From Kiritimatiellota bacterium (lineage in GTDB: Bacteria > Verrucomicrobiota > Lentisphaeria > Oligosphaerales > JAADHN01), in assembly GCA_013151865.1 (NCBI GenBank), contig JAADHN010000145.1, positions 19,020 to 83,019 on the forward strand: DNA of 64,000 bases, in the 5' to 3' direction. A model generated the notes under the pieces. That model was not told the DNA's origin and searched no databases. It saw nothing but the letters and a program-made list of their open reading frames with translations. Both the position numbers and the translations under genes were made by a program. Of the stretch, positions 20,524 to 29,583 are shown one piece after another. The stretch's first letter is position 1. Every line of letters starts with the position of its first letter.

Positions 20524-21984
20524 TCACGGTCCGGGCTTACCGGTGGCCAGGATGGTGCCGGCGGGCGGCAGGTCCCGAGCGTGCTCCGGCAGCGGGTCGC
20601 CGACGTCCTGCAACCAATGCATCAGCCGATCGCGCATGTCGCCCACAATCCTTGCGAACTCCGCGCGGTTTGCGAGGTTCGTCATCTCGTGTGGGTCGGC
20701 CTCGAGATCGTAAAGTTCGTCAACGGCCTGTGGGTTCCAGACGTATTTCCAGCGCTCGTCACGCACGGCCCGGACCGCGAAACTCATGCCGTTGTAGAGG
20801 TCGTAAACGCCGTAGGCAGCCTGCGGCCAGTCCGGGGGATACTCCGACATGCCGACCAGCGGAAGCAGATCGTGCCCGTCCCGTTCCGCACCGGCGCCGC
20901 CGACAGCACCGGTCAGCTTGAACAACGTCTCGCCCACGTCGAGAATCGATACGAAGGCGTCTTGAACCGCGGACTTGGCACCGGGGCGGCGGATGATCAG
21001 CGGAATGCGCCACACCTCGTCGTAGAAGTACGGCCCCTTGTCGAACCGGTTGTGTGCGCCTGCCATATCGCCGTGGTCAGCGGCAAACACGACTGTCGTG
21101 TCGTGGGCGAGCCCAAGGCGCTCCAGGGCATCGAGCACGCGCCCGATCATTTTGTCGACCATCATGATATGGGCGTGGGTGTAGGCGATCACGGTCCGCC
21201 ACTCGTCGCGGTCGAGCCCCGACGTGTCCATGCACGGCCACCATGGCCGGTTGTGGAACCAAGGCTTCCCGGCGAATGTATCCTCCAAGCTCTCCGGCAG
21301 TCGCACGGACAAATGGTCCGCGATCTCCGCATATTCTCGGGGCAAATGATGGGGGAAGTGCGGAGGATTGGAGGACACGGTCAGAAAGAAGGGGTTGGCC
21401 CGCTCGCCGGCCGCCCACTCTTCGAGGAACCGGACCCCGTTGCGCATGACACCGGCGGGGGCGGCCTCCTCCTCGGCCTGCCGCGTTTCGCCCCAGAACG
21501 GCCCGCAGCCCCGGACAAGCAGGGCTGCGGCCCGTTCGTATTCGGCCTTGCACCGCCTGTAGGTGTAGGTGCTCGTCTCGGGGTCGTAAGGCGTGCGTCC
21601 GGTCTCGACGCTCGGGTCGAACCGATGTGCGCCCCGTGCCTCGGGATTGACCGGGCCGAGGTGCCACTTGCCGAAGTAACCGACATGAAACCCCCGGCCG
21701 GCGGCATGATCGATCCACGTGGCATGGTCGAGCGCCAGCGAGTCCTGCCGAGAGTAACCGGTGGCGTAGTTGTCGAACACGCCGGTCCGAGGCGGCCAAC
21801 GCGCGGTCAGCAACGCACCGCGCGCCGGAGTGCACAACGGGCACGAGGTGAATGCATTGGTAAACACCGTGCCCTGGGCCGCGAGCCGGTCCAGGTTCGG
21901 TGTTGCGAAATCCGCCCCCCGATGGCCGAATGCCTCGGCCGGCCACTGGTCGACCAGGATGAAAAGGATGTTGTCCTGAACCAT
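20524..21984 (-). CDS. Type I sulfatase (formylglycine-dependent)
   Basis: A 486-residue alkaline-phosphatase-superfamily sulfatase. The modification motif is CTPAR with Cys51, the residue converted to formylglycine. Other core features are the metal site NILFILVDQW, GKWHLG and AADHGD followed by His and Lys about ten residues on. It would hydrolyse sulfate esters, probably on sugars given the surrounding glycosidases. No signal peptide is seen, unlike its secreted neighbours, so it may act in the cytoplasm on imported sulfated oligosaccharides, or use another export route. No formylglycine-generating enzyme or anSME gene is in the window. AGGA precedes ATG 21984. Confidence 0.93.
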   Translation of the reverse strand: MVQDNILFILVDQWPAEAFGHRGADFATPNLDRLAAQGTVFTNAFTSCPLCTPARGALLTARWPPRTGVFDNYATGYSRQDSLALDHATWIDHAAGRGFHVGYFGKWHLGPVNPEARGAHRFDPSVETGRTPYDPETSTYTYRRCKAEYERAAALLVRGCGPFWGETRQAEEEAAPAGVMRNGVRFLEEWAAGERANPFFLTVSSNPPHFPHHLPREYAEIADHLSVRLPESLEDTFAGKPWFHNRPWWPCMDTSGLDRDEWRTVIAYTHAHIMMVDKMIGRVLDALERLGLAHDTTVVFAADHGDMAGAHNRFDKGPYFYDEVWRIPLIIRRPGAKSAVQDAFVSILDVGETLFKLTGAVGGAGAERDGHDLLPLVGMSEYPPDWPQAAYGVYDLYNGMSFAVRAVRDERWKYVWNPQAVDELYDLEADPHEMTNLANRAEFARIVGDMRDRLMHWLQDVGDPLPEHARDLPPAGTILATGKPGP

Positions 21985-22124
21985 TGGGCAAATCCTGTCC
22001 GTTCCTTCCGGCTCACCGGTGTGGCCGGTCTACCGCACGCGTTCTGAGGAAACCGGCCCCCCTGCCGGCGCCTCTCCCGGGCCTGGGGCGGGCGAAGGCG
22101 GGTCTCCACAGGCCCACGAACCTG

Positions 22125-23570
22125 TCAATCCCGGACCGCCCGCCTCGTCGTCACGCGTTTGACGCTGAAGTACTCCTCGAGGCTGAGATGCGAGCAGTCC
22201 TTTCCGATGCCGCTCTGCTTGAGGCCGCCGTGGGGCAGTTCCACGGAATAGAACGGCTCGTTAATGCAGATGGATCCGTACTCCAGCAGGTCCGCGCACG
22301 CGTGGGCCTTTTCCAAGTCGTTGGTGAAGACGTAGGAGGCAAGACCGCAGTCGCTATCGTTGGCCCATGCGATGATGTCATCCCCGTCGTCGAATGGAAT
22401 CACCGGCAGGATCGGTCCAAAGATCTCGTTTCGGCACAGCTCGAGCGAACGGTCGCAGAGCAGCAGTGTAGGCTCCATGTAGTGCCCCGTGGGACACACG
22501 GTTCGCGGCACGCGCTTGCCGCCGCAGACGATCCGGGCCCCGGCCTGTTCCGCCGCGTGCACTTTCTCCAGCAATTCCTCGAGGTGTGTCTGGATCATGA
22601 TGGGGCCCATGCGGGGTCCCGGTCCCGGCCCGGCTCCGAAGTGGTAGGCGCCCATCGTCGCGACGGCCGATTCGACGAACACGTCGAAGACGTTGCGGTG
22701 CACGAAGCAACGGTTCGGGGATACGCAAACCTGTCCGCTGTTGGCAAGCTTGAGACCGACGATGCGTTCGGCGGCCAGGGCCGGATCGAAATCGGGATAG
22801 ACGATCACGGGGGCGTTACCGCCCAGCTCCAGGGAATAACGTTTGATACTGGTGGCCGAAGTCCGGATCAGCCCGCATCCGGCCTCGGTGGACCCGATCA
22901 TGGTGATCATGGCCGGAATCTCGCTGGTCAGCAGACCGGAGGCCACCTCGCGGTCTGCCCCGAGCACAATGTTGACCACCCCTTTGGGAAAGTCGATGTC
23001 GTGCAGGATCTCGCCGACCAGGGCCGTGGCCAACGGCGTGGTGCGCGAGGGTTTGATAATGCACGTGCAGCCCGACGCGAGGACCGGACCGAGCTTGTAA
23101 CCGGCGTTCAGCAACGGGAAGTTCCAAGCCAAGAACCCCACCACGACACCGACCGGGTGACGGATCAACTGATGAACGTACCGGCCGCTCCGGTCCGGCA
23201 CAACTTCGCCGCGCAGCCGCTGGATTTCCTCAGCGAAAAAGCGCAGGCATTGAGGCAGCATGTCGTAGTCGTACTCGGCGTTGTCCAGGGGTTTGCCTGT
23301 CTCCTGGATGAGCAGGTCGATGATCGCCTCGCGCCGGGCCTCCAGCGCGTCACCGAGGCGGGTCATCCACTCGATGCGCTCGGCCAGGGGCGTCCGCGAC
23401 CAGACAGCAAAAGCGGCCTTGGCCTCGGCAAGGGCCCTGTCGATAATGTCCGGTGTGTAAGCGGTGTAGCGGCCGCAGGTCGCTTCCGTGGCCGGGTTCT
23501 CGACGTCGAAAACGATGTCGCTGCCGATCAATTCGCCGCCGACATAGTTGCGAAACAGTTTTTCGGACAT
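22125..23570 (-). CDS. NAD(P)-dependent aldehyde dehydrogenase
   Basis: A 481-residue aldehyde dehydrogenase with Asn150 (AWNFP), the general base Glu248 (LELGGNAP) and nucleophile Cys282 (SGQVCVSP). AAGGAG lies eight bases before ATG 23570. The gene starts 19 bases after the stop of an enolase-superfamily dehydratase-like gene, so the two are probably co-transcribed. That pairing suggests an aldehyde step in acid-sugar breakdown, such as lactaldehyde, glycolaldehyde or ketoglutarate semialdehyde oxidation. Substrate specificity cannot be read directly; succinate-semialdehyde or lactaldehyde dehydrogenase labels would be guesses. Confidence 0.93.
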   Translation of the reverse strand: MSEKLFRNYVGGELIGSDIVFDVENPATEATCGRYTAYTPDIIDRALAEAKAAFAVWSRTPLAERIEWMTRLGDALEARREAIIDLLIQETGKPLDNAEYDYDMLPQCLRFFAEEIQRLRGEVVPDRSGRYVHQLIRHPVGVVVGFLAWNFPLLNAGYKLGPVLASGCTCIIKPSRTTPLATALVGEILHDIDFPKGVVNIVLGADREVASGLLTSEIPAMITMIGSTEAGCGLIRTSATSIKRYSLELGGNAPVIVYPDFDPALAAERIVGLKLANSGQVCVSPNRCFVHRNVFDVFVESAVATMGAYHFGAGPGPGPRMGPIMIQTHLEELLEKVHAAEQAGARIVCGGKRVPRTVCPTGHYMEPTLLLCDRSLELCRNEIFGPILPVIPFDDGDDIIAWANDSDCGLASYVFTNDLEKAHACADLLEYGSICINEPFYSVELPHGGLKQSGIGKDCSHLSLEEYFSVKRVTTRRAVRD

Positions 23571-23589
23571 GGTCTGCGCTCCTTGCTCG

Positions 23590-24792
23590 TCACAATCCCG
23601 CTTTGCGTGTCGAACTCTGTTCGGCGACGCAGTACCGGTTCAGGGCCTCGCGGTCGATCGCAATGCCCAGCCCGGGCGTCTGCGGAATCCGCAGGGTATC
23701 GCCTTCCAACGCGAAAGGGACACCGGCCAGTTCGTCCCGCAGTGGGTTCGGGTTGCAGTCGTACTCGAAGAGGACGTCGTTTTCAGGCGCCTGAGGAAAG
23801 GCGGTGTGCGGCACGGGTTCGAGCACGGCCGCGAACTGGAGCGCCGCCGCAAACGCGACCGCACTGCCCCAAACATGGGGCAACAGCGGGGTGCAGAACG
23901 CCGCGGTCAGAGCGTGAATCTTGAGGCCCTCGCTAAATCCCCCGCACGCGGAGATATCGGCCTGGACGATGTCCGCCGCGTCCGCCTGCAGAAGCCGGCG
24001 GTAGCCGTAGCGCGTGTACTCGCACTCGCCGGTCGCGATGGCGATGGAGAGTTCGCGGCGCAGCGCGGCGCACCCCTCCAGGTCCTCCGGGACAAGCGGC
24101 TCCTCGAACCAATAATAGTCCAAGGCCTCAAGTGCCTGGCCCATGCGGCGGGCGGTGTGCCGGTTGTAGGCGTGGTTCGCGTCGGTCATCAGGAGGAACC
24201 GGTCACCCACGGCCTCGCGGACCGCTTCCATGCGTTTGATGTCCTGGGGCAGTGGCAGCAACCCGACCTTCCCCTTGAGAGCCGTGAAGCCCCGCGCCAC
24301 GTAGCCGAGCGCCTCGTCGCGAACCTGCCCGACCGCGCTTGCCAAGTCCCGCACGTCTTCGCCACGGTAGTAAAGACCGGTCGCATAACACCGCACACGG
24401 TCGCGGTGAGCGCCGCCGGCGAGAGCGTGAATCGGCAGCCCCGCCGCCTGTCCGCGGATGTCCCAGAGCGCCACATCGATACCGCTGAGCGCATCCACCG
24501 GTGTCCCGCTGCGGCCGAAATCGCGGGAGGAGCTGTACAGCTCGAACCAGATCGCCTCGGTATTCGCCGGGTCCCGACCGAGGAGCCGCAGGGCAGCCAC
24601 GTCGTGGATGTAAGCGGCTACGTGCTCGACCGGCATGGAAACCCCGCTTTCGCCCCAGCCGACGTGCCCATCGTCCGTGGTGATGCGGACCAAGAGGCTC
24701 GTGCGTTCGTGGAAGGAGCCCTGGGAGGAGTAGAAACGCTCGGTCCCGAGAGGGGCCTTCAGCACGAAGGTCTCGATACGGTCGATTCTCAT
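23590..24792 (-). CDS. Mandelate racemase/muconate lactonizing-family acid-sugar dehydratase-like enzyme
   Basis: A 400-residue enolase-superfamily protein. Metal ligands are Asp204 (LLMTDANHAY), Glu230 (WFEEPL) and Glu256 (ATGECEY). Catalytic Lys175 lies in the KGKVG motif, and the His-Asp dyad is His306 (PHVWGS) with Asp279 (VQADIS). This is the mandelate-racemase subgroup layout, shared with rhamnonate, fuconate, galactonate and gluconate dehydratases, which turn a sugar acid into a 2-keto-3-deoxy acid. ATG 24792 is chosen since GGGAG lies ten bases before it; GTG 24810 would include that site. It is followed within 20 bases by the aldehyde dehydrogenase. Confidence 0.92.
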   Translation of the reverse strand: MRIDRIETFVLKAPLGTERFYSSQGSFHERTSLLVRITTDDGHVGWGESGVSMPVEHVAAYIHDVAALRLLGRDPANTEAIWFELYSSSRDFGRSGTPVDALSGIDVALWDIRGQAAGLPIHALAGGAHRDRVRCYATGLYYRGEDVRDLASAVGQVRDEALGYVARGFTALKGKVGLLPLPQDIKRMEAVREAVGDRFLLMTDANHAYNRHTARRMGQALEALDYYWFEEPLVPEDLEGCAALRRELSIAIATGECEYTRYGYRRLLQADAADIVQADISACGGFSEGLKIHALTAAFCTPLLPHVWGSAVAFAAALQFAAVLEPVPHTAFPQAPENDVLFEYDCNPNPLRDELAGVPFALEGDTLRIPQTPGLGIAIDREALNRYCVAEQSSTRKAGL

Positions 24793-24980
24793 GTCAGCAC
24801 AATCTCCCACGCAAGTTGCGGCCCGCCGGCGGGAACGGTTTTCGACGCTGAAAATGCTCCCGATACGAACAATCCAAGAGGCATGACTCCGTCGTATTCG
24901 CGCACGAACCCGCAGGGCGGTCCGCCAGCGACATCAGCGTTTTGCAAACCGCAATCTCCGGCGGACACATGCGGCCCGGC

Positions 24981-27758
24981 TCACAGCGGGTCCGGCAACC
25001 ATTCCACGGTCGAGCGGGCCCGGCTGCAGACGCGTCCTTTAGCCGCCCGGACCGTGACCTCGAGACTGTACGGGCCCGGCCGGACCCGGGCCGTGTCCAG
25101 CACGAACAGCCCCCCGGCAGTCAGGTCGCGGGTCTGTGTGAGCACCGGTCTCTTGTTCGCATCGAACAGGAGTGCGGTGAGCCGATGGGTCCCCGGGCGC
25201 ACCGTACGTGTCCCCATCAGGTCCACCCGGACGGGCAGCAGGGAACACGGGGCGAGCACGAATGCCGGGACTGCAAGGTCACGGACGACCGGCGAGTTGA
25301 AGCGGACGAGTTTTGCAGCGGCGATATCGAATATGAGTCGGGTGCCGTCCGCGTAGTTCCTCTCGGCGATGAAGAACTGCACTCTTCGAATCGAACGCCA
25401 CGGCGCCCGCCCACGCCCGACTTGAGCGATCATATCCCGCACCGGAAACAGCACCGGGACCCAGACTCGCTGCCGGCCCCCCAGGTCGCGGGCGACTTCG
25501 AAGAACTTGTTGGACTGGATCGTAAACCCGACCGGGGTCGTGTCGTCGGCGACCTCGTCCCGGTCGGAATCCACGCGGATCAGAAAAAGCAGGTAATCGT
25601 AGCGGGTCATGTCCAATTCGTCTTCGGCAAAAGCGCGGAAGATGCGAGGCCAGCCGACGGGGTACTTGCCGCCTTCGCCGCGGTCCGTCTTCTGATCTAC
25701 GACCACCTCCCAGCGCAGTCCCGGTTTGCCGTCCTTCCCGGCGTCCGGAGTGATGGAGAGTTTGCCCTCGCCGGTGACGTTGATCCATTTCGACCAATCC
25801 CCGCCCAAGTCTTTTTCCTCGAGCAGCCCGTCTTTCGCAGCGCGGGCGATGAATGCGGCGGAATCCATGGCGGCATCGGCGCCGTCCGGCGTGGTGTTTG
25901 CCACGAGGACCGACGGAGCATCTCCTTGGCGGCGCGACGGGTATTTGTGCAGTTCGCGGATCGCCAAGGCAAGTTTCCAGCGGCGAGCGTTGAACTCTTC
26001 CGAAGGCCACATCCCGGTCGCCAGGTATTTCGGCTGCACACGGATATCGTCCCACATGCGCTGCAGGAGCGCCTTGGCATCGGCCACGGCCCGGCGGCAG
26101 GCCGGATCGCCCGAGCCGTCCCGTTCCCAAGCAGCCTGTTGGAGCGTATAGATGTATCGAGCATCGTCGCGCCCTTCGCGGAAACATTCCCAATAGACGG
26201 CGGGAATGACCTCACCCTTGTCGTCGATGCGCTGTCCGCAGCCCGAACGTCGTCCCCGCAAATAATCGAACTGGTCCGGCCCCGGGGTCCAGCTCCAGTT
26301 CCACGGGATGAGCATGGTGTAGCCGCTGCGCCAGAAACCGAACCCGTACGTCATGCGCCCGCCCTTGCACATCACCCGCCGGTCCTTGATTTCCCCGGCG
26401 TTGTGGTTGGGATAACACCAATACTCGTACCGCTTCTGAGATACGATTTTCTCGTACGGCATCGAATACGGCTGGGAGCACCATACGTCCACCACATCCC
26501 GGTAATCGACCGCGTCGGCGGCGACCGGATCTTTGGTGATGTACGTGCGGACCCCGCCGTCCCGGACCGCCTTGTACACCCGTTGTCCGTACTTTCGACT
26601 CGAAGCCGCCACTTCGTCCAGCGGGCAGAAAACGAATTCCGGCCACCCCTTTTTCGCGGCGTCGTCCTTGAATTGCCGGAACATTTCCGTGATCCTCGAA
26701 TAGAACTCCGGCGGCGGAAGCTTGCTGAGGCGCCAGTGCGAGCCGACCTTGGCGCCCGGGGTCGTGAGTCGGTACAAATGCCCGATGGGGTTGCCGGCCG
26801 CCACCGGAATCGGACCGCGAAACCCGAGTTTCAACAGCAATGGAATGTCCTCCGGATGCGCCAATTCGAGACGCTTTCCATCGCCCCAGGCGAGGTATTG
26901 CGTGGGGAACACATCAAGGCCGAAATCCCTCATGGCCCGGTATTCGTTTTCCGCGGTGCGTTGTATCCAGGCCTCGGGCTTGCCCCGGTATTGCGAGCGA
27001 TTGCGGGCGTAGTAATAGGCGGAGTAATGTTTGCGCGGGTCGGCTTTGAGTGTGAAATCGAGAACGCGCAGTCCGACGGGTATCCGGACGGCCCGGTCGA
27101 ACCCGTCGTCCCATAGGGTCACCGCGCCGGTGTACACACCCGGCACGGCTTTTTCCGGCACGTGAATCGTAATCCACCAGCGCAGGCATTCGCCGGCCGG
27201 CGAACTGTGGACCGTGACCCGTTCGAGCAGTTCCGGGACGCGCCGGTACGTGTTCCGCGACGTGTACCGGGGGAAGCCGATGTTCCAGTACGTGCCCAGG
27301 CGCACCTCGAGGGCGGACGCCGGGATCACCGCACCGCCGGGACCGCGGAGAGCGCCGGCCCGGACCCGGAAGTTCTTCAGAGGGCGAACGGGATAGACGG
27401 CGAACGTGACCGGTTCGAATTCGCCCGGGGTCGCGAATGCCCTCAGCGCCTCCAATCGCTCGTGTGCCAACGGGCGCGTGTTCGGGTAGACCGGCTCCAT
27501 GATGGGACGCTCGAACAAGAGGTAGCCGCGCGCTTTCTCGGCGGCTGTGAGCACGGGAGCGGGCGCCGTCTCGACAAATGGGACTTCTTTGTAGTTCGAC
27601 GGGACCGTCGGTTGCTTCCGGGAACGACGCTCCGGCGCCGAATCCGCAGGCTTGGCGACGAGAGCAATGGCCGGTAAGGGACCGGAACGCGCCGCCCCCC
27701 CCGGGACGAGCAACAGTGAAAAAGCGCCAAGCGCCACCGGCAGTACCGTTTTCTGCAT
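24981..27758 (-). CDS. Secreted GH123-like (DUF4091) glycoside hydrolase with C-terminal binding-like region
   Basis: A 925-residue exported protein. ATG 27758 has AGGAG upstream and begins a signal peptide (MQKTVLPVALGAFSLLLVPGG). A beta-sandwich at about 85-240 ends in the phrase VRIPVGLRVLDFTL seen before GH123/DUF4091 barrels. The barrel follows, with FVFCPLDEV carrying adjacent Asp381-Glu382, the position of the GH123 catalytic Asp-Glu pair that works by substrate-assisted catalysis on N-acetylgalactosaminides. From about 640 on, a jelly-roll-like region and a terminal beta domain follow, with no clear family. GH123 chemistry would need a 2-acetamido sugar; the match is to general motifs, so the substrate is uncertain. 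Confidence 0.8.
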   Translation of the reverse strand: MQKTVLPVALGAFSLLLVPGGAARSGPLPAIALVAKPADSAPERRSRKQPTVPSNYKEVPFVETAPAPVLTAAEKARGYLLFERPIMEPVYPNTRPLAHERLEALRAFATPGEFEPVTFAVYPVRPLKNFRVRAGALRGPGGAVIPASALEVRLGTYWNIGFPRYTSRNTYRRVPELLERVTVHSSPAGECLRWWITIHVPEKAVPGVYTGAVTLWDDGFDRAVRIPVGLRVLDFTLKADPRKHYSAYYYARNRSQYRGKPEAWIQRTAENEYRAMRDFGLDVFPTQYLAWGDGKRLELAHPEDIPLLLKLGFRGPIPVAAGNPIGHLYRLTTPGAKVGSHWRLSKLPPPEFYSRITEMFRQFKDDAAKKGWPEFVFCPLDEVAASSRKYGQRVYKAVRDGGVRTYITKDPVAADAVDYRDVVDVWCSQPYSMPYEKIVSQKRYEYWCYPNHNAGEIKDRRVMCKGGRMTYGFGFWRSGYTMLIPWNWSWTPGPDQFDYLRGRRSGCGQRIDDKGEVIPAVYWECFREGRDDARYIYTLQQAAWERDGSGDPACRRAVADAKALLQRMWDDIRVQPKYLATGMWPSEEFNARRWKLALAIRELHKYPSRRQGDAPSVLVANTTPDGADAAMDSAAFIARAAKDGLLEEKDLGGDWSKWINVTGEGKLSITPDAGKDGKPGLRWEVVVDQKTDRGEGGKYPVGWPRIFRAFAEDELDMTRYDYLLFLIRVDSDRDEVADDTTPVGFTIQSNKFFEVARDLGGRQRVWVPVLFPVRDMIAQVGRGRAPWRSIRRVQFFIAERNYADGTRLIFDIAAAKLVRFNSPVVRDLAVPAFVLAPCSLLPVRVDLMGTRTVRPGTHRLTALLFDANKRPVLTQTRDLTAGGLFVLDTARVRPGPYSLEVTVRAAKGRVCSRARSTVEWLPDPL

Positions 27759-28006
27759 GAAATGTTTTCTCCTGTTGATGCCCTTGCCGCAGCCGTCCGG
27801 TCCCGGCACAGCCGGGGTTGGTTGCCGTCCTCGCCTGATCGAGGAATTCGCCCACGGACAGATCGTCGGGACCCCGTCACGCGATGCGCTCGAATCGATC
27901 CTCCTTCCGGGCGTTGTCCAGGTGGCGCCCGGCGCTGCCCGGACCGGTTGTCGTCGCAGAAAGCATCGACGGCGACGGCAAATGGGGCCGAGACATGGAA
28001 TCCGGT

Positions 28007-29500
28007 TCAGTCCCCACGCTTGACTCGAGCGCCGGATCGCCCGGTTGCCTCGAGCACGAATTCCACAATCGGCGTCGGATCTTCGAGGCTGTGAGGGTGA
28101 TGTTTCATGTCGGGCTTGCGGAAAACGGAAACCGGACCGCCCAGTTCCCGGTAGCGTTTGACGGCGATCTCGCCGTTTTCCGCGGGCGGGACCACTGTAT
28201 CGGCCATGCCCATCAGGTAGAGGATGGGGATGCGCGCCCGGGCCAGGGTCGCCAAGTTGTCGAGCGGATTGCCGCGCCAGGCCCGGGCCGCATTTTCATC
28301 GGCGAAACCATACGCCTTCAAACAGGCTTCCCAACCCGTTTCACTGCCCTGCCCCCGCCCCAGGCCGCCGGGCCAACTCTTGATGTCGAGCACTGCGTTG
28401 TCGGCATAGATCCCGGAGACCTTGCCGGGGTTCGCGACAGCCCAGTTGTGAACGATCAATCCACCGCGGCTCATGCCCTCGAGGAACGGTTTGGCATTGA
28501 AGCCACGGTCTCGCATGAAGGCATAGAACCGATCCCAACGTCTGACGGCGGCAGGTGCGCCGTAGAGGTCGACAACGTCGCAATAGGCCACGTGAAAACC
28601 GCGCTCGAGCAAGGCAAGATCTGCTTGAGGCTCATGCCCCCAGAACCGAGCGCGCCAGATCCACGGGGCGCCCGCCGCGGTGCGGGGCGGAAAGGCGAGC
28701 TTGCAAGCTACGCCGGCCAAGCGGAAATCGACGCCGCGAAAGCCGTGGAACGAGAAAGGCCGGGGGGCCGGCGCCTGGGGCAAACGAACTTGGAACGCAT
28801 CGTCCCATCGAGTCTGAATGGCTTCCCGGGCACGTGCGGCAATGGCCGCCGCGCCCGCCGGCGTGGGATGAACCCCGTCAACCACCCGTCCCTCGCTCCA
28901 ACTGGTGTAGCGCATGTCAACGAATTCCACGCCCGCCTCGACGGCGACTTCCCGGGTCCAACGCCGCAGGGCTTCGAGACGGGGTGCTCGCGCTTCGAGG
29001 TCGGCTTTCCGCTCCGGAGTCAGGTGTTTCAGATTCGGACGCATGGACGGCGGGGCGCAAAGCAGAATCCGCACGCCCGAATTGACCTTCCGCAATCGAT
29101 CGATCAAGGCACGATAATCCGGTTTGAACTCTTTCCGGTGCGCCCAATTGCCGCGCGCGCCGGCGCAGGTGTCGTTCGTGCCGAGCATCACGAGGGCAAC
29201 GTCCGGTCGGAACCCGAGGGCATCCCGGAAAGCCTGTTGCCGGACGTACGGCCGGTCGCTGCGGCGAAGCAAGGCGGCGCCGCCGACGCCGAAATTGCGG
29301 ACTTCGAACCCCGGCCCGAGCAATCTCCCGAGCACGGACGGATAGCAGGTGCGGAGCCGGTCGGGCAACCGGGCGCCGGCTGTGATGGAATCCCCGAGAC
29401 AGGCCACGCGCACGGAAGCGGGGTCTCCGCGGACCGCAGCCAACGCACACGCGCTGCCGCACAGAAACATGAGCGAACCAGTCGTAGCGGCTGGAAACAT
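28007..29500 (-). CDS. Secreted fusion of SGNH/GDSL esterase and alpha/beta hydrolase
   Basis: A 497-residue exported protein starting at ATG 29500, behind GGGAGGAA, with a signal peptide. Residues 30-235 are an SGNH hydrolase: block I GDSIT with Ser38, block III GTND (107-110) and block V DGVHP with Asp208 and His211. Residues 245-490 are an alpha/beta hydrolase with nucleophile elbow GMSRGG (Ser344), an acid at Asp434 (GMADTVVPP) and His470. Both catalytic sets look intact, so one secreted chain may carry two esterase sites, for example for different acyl groups on a polysaccharide. It lies between GH2 and the GH123-like gene in the same orientation. Confidence 0.88.
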   Translation of the reverse strand: MFPAATTGSLMFLCGSACALAAVRGDPASVRVACLGDSITAGARLPDRLRTCYPSVLGRLLGPGFEVRNFGVGGAALLRRSDRPYVRQQAFRDALGFRPDVALVMLGTNDTCAGARGNWAHRKEFKPDYRALIDRLRKVNSGVRILLCAPPSMRPNLKHLTPERKADLEARAPRLEALRRWTREVAVEAGVEFVDMRYTSWSEGRVVDGVHPTPAGAAAIAARAREAIQTRWDDAFQVRLPQAPAPRPFSFHGFRGVDFRLAGVACKLAFPPRTAAGAPWIWRARFWGHEPQADLALLERGFHVAYCDVVDLYGAPAAVRRWDRFYAFMRDRGFNAKPFLEGMSRGGLIVHNWAVANPGKVSGIYADNAVLDIKSWPGGLGRGQGSETGWEACLKAYGFADENAARAWRGNPLDNLATLARARIPILYLMGMADTVVPPAENGEIAVKRYRELGGPVSVFRKPDMKHHPHSLEDPTPIVEFVLEATGRSGARVKRGD

Positions 29501-29583
29501 ACGTTCCTCCCGAGGGACGCCTTCTGTTCTTTGGGGCCCGGGCCGGAGCGCCGCGAAAGTTGAAGTTGGACCGAGCCGCGCGG

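Noticed and set aside
27884..29563. 559-residue + frame opposite the SGNH fusion
   Set aside because: The minus-strand gene carries both catalytic triads; this frame has none.
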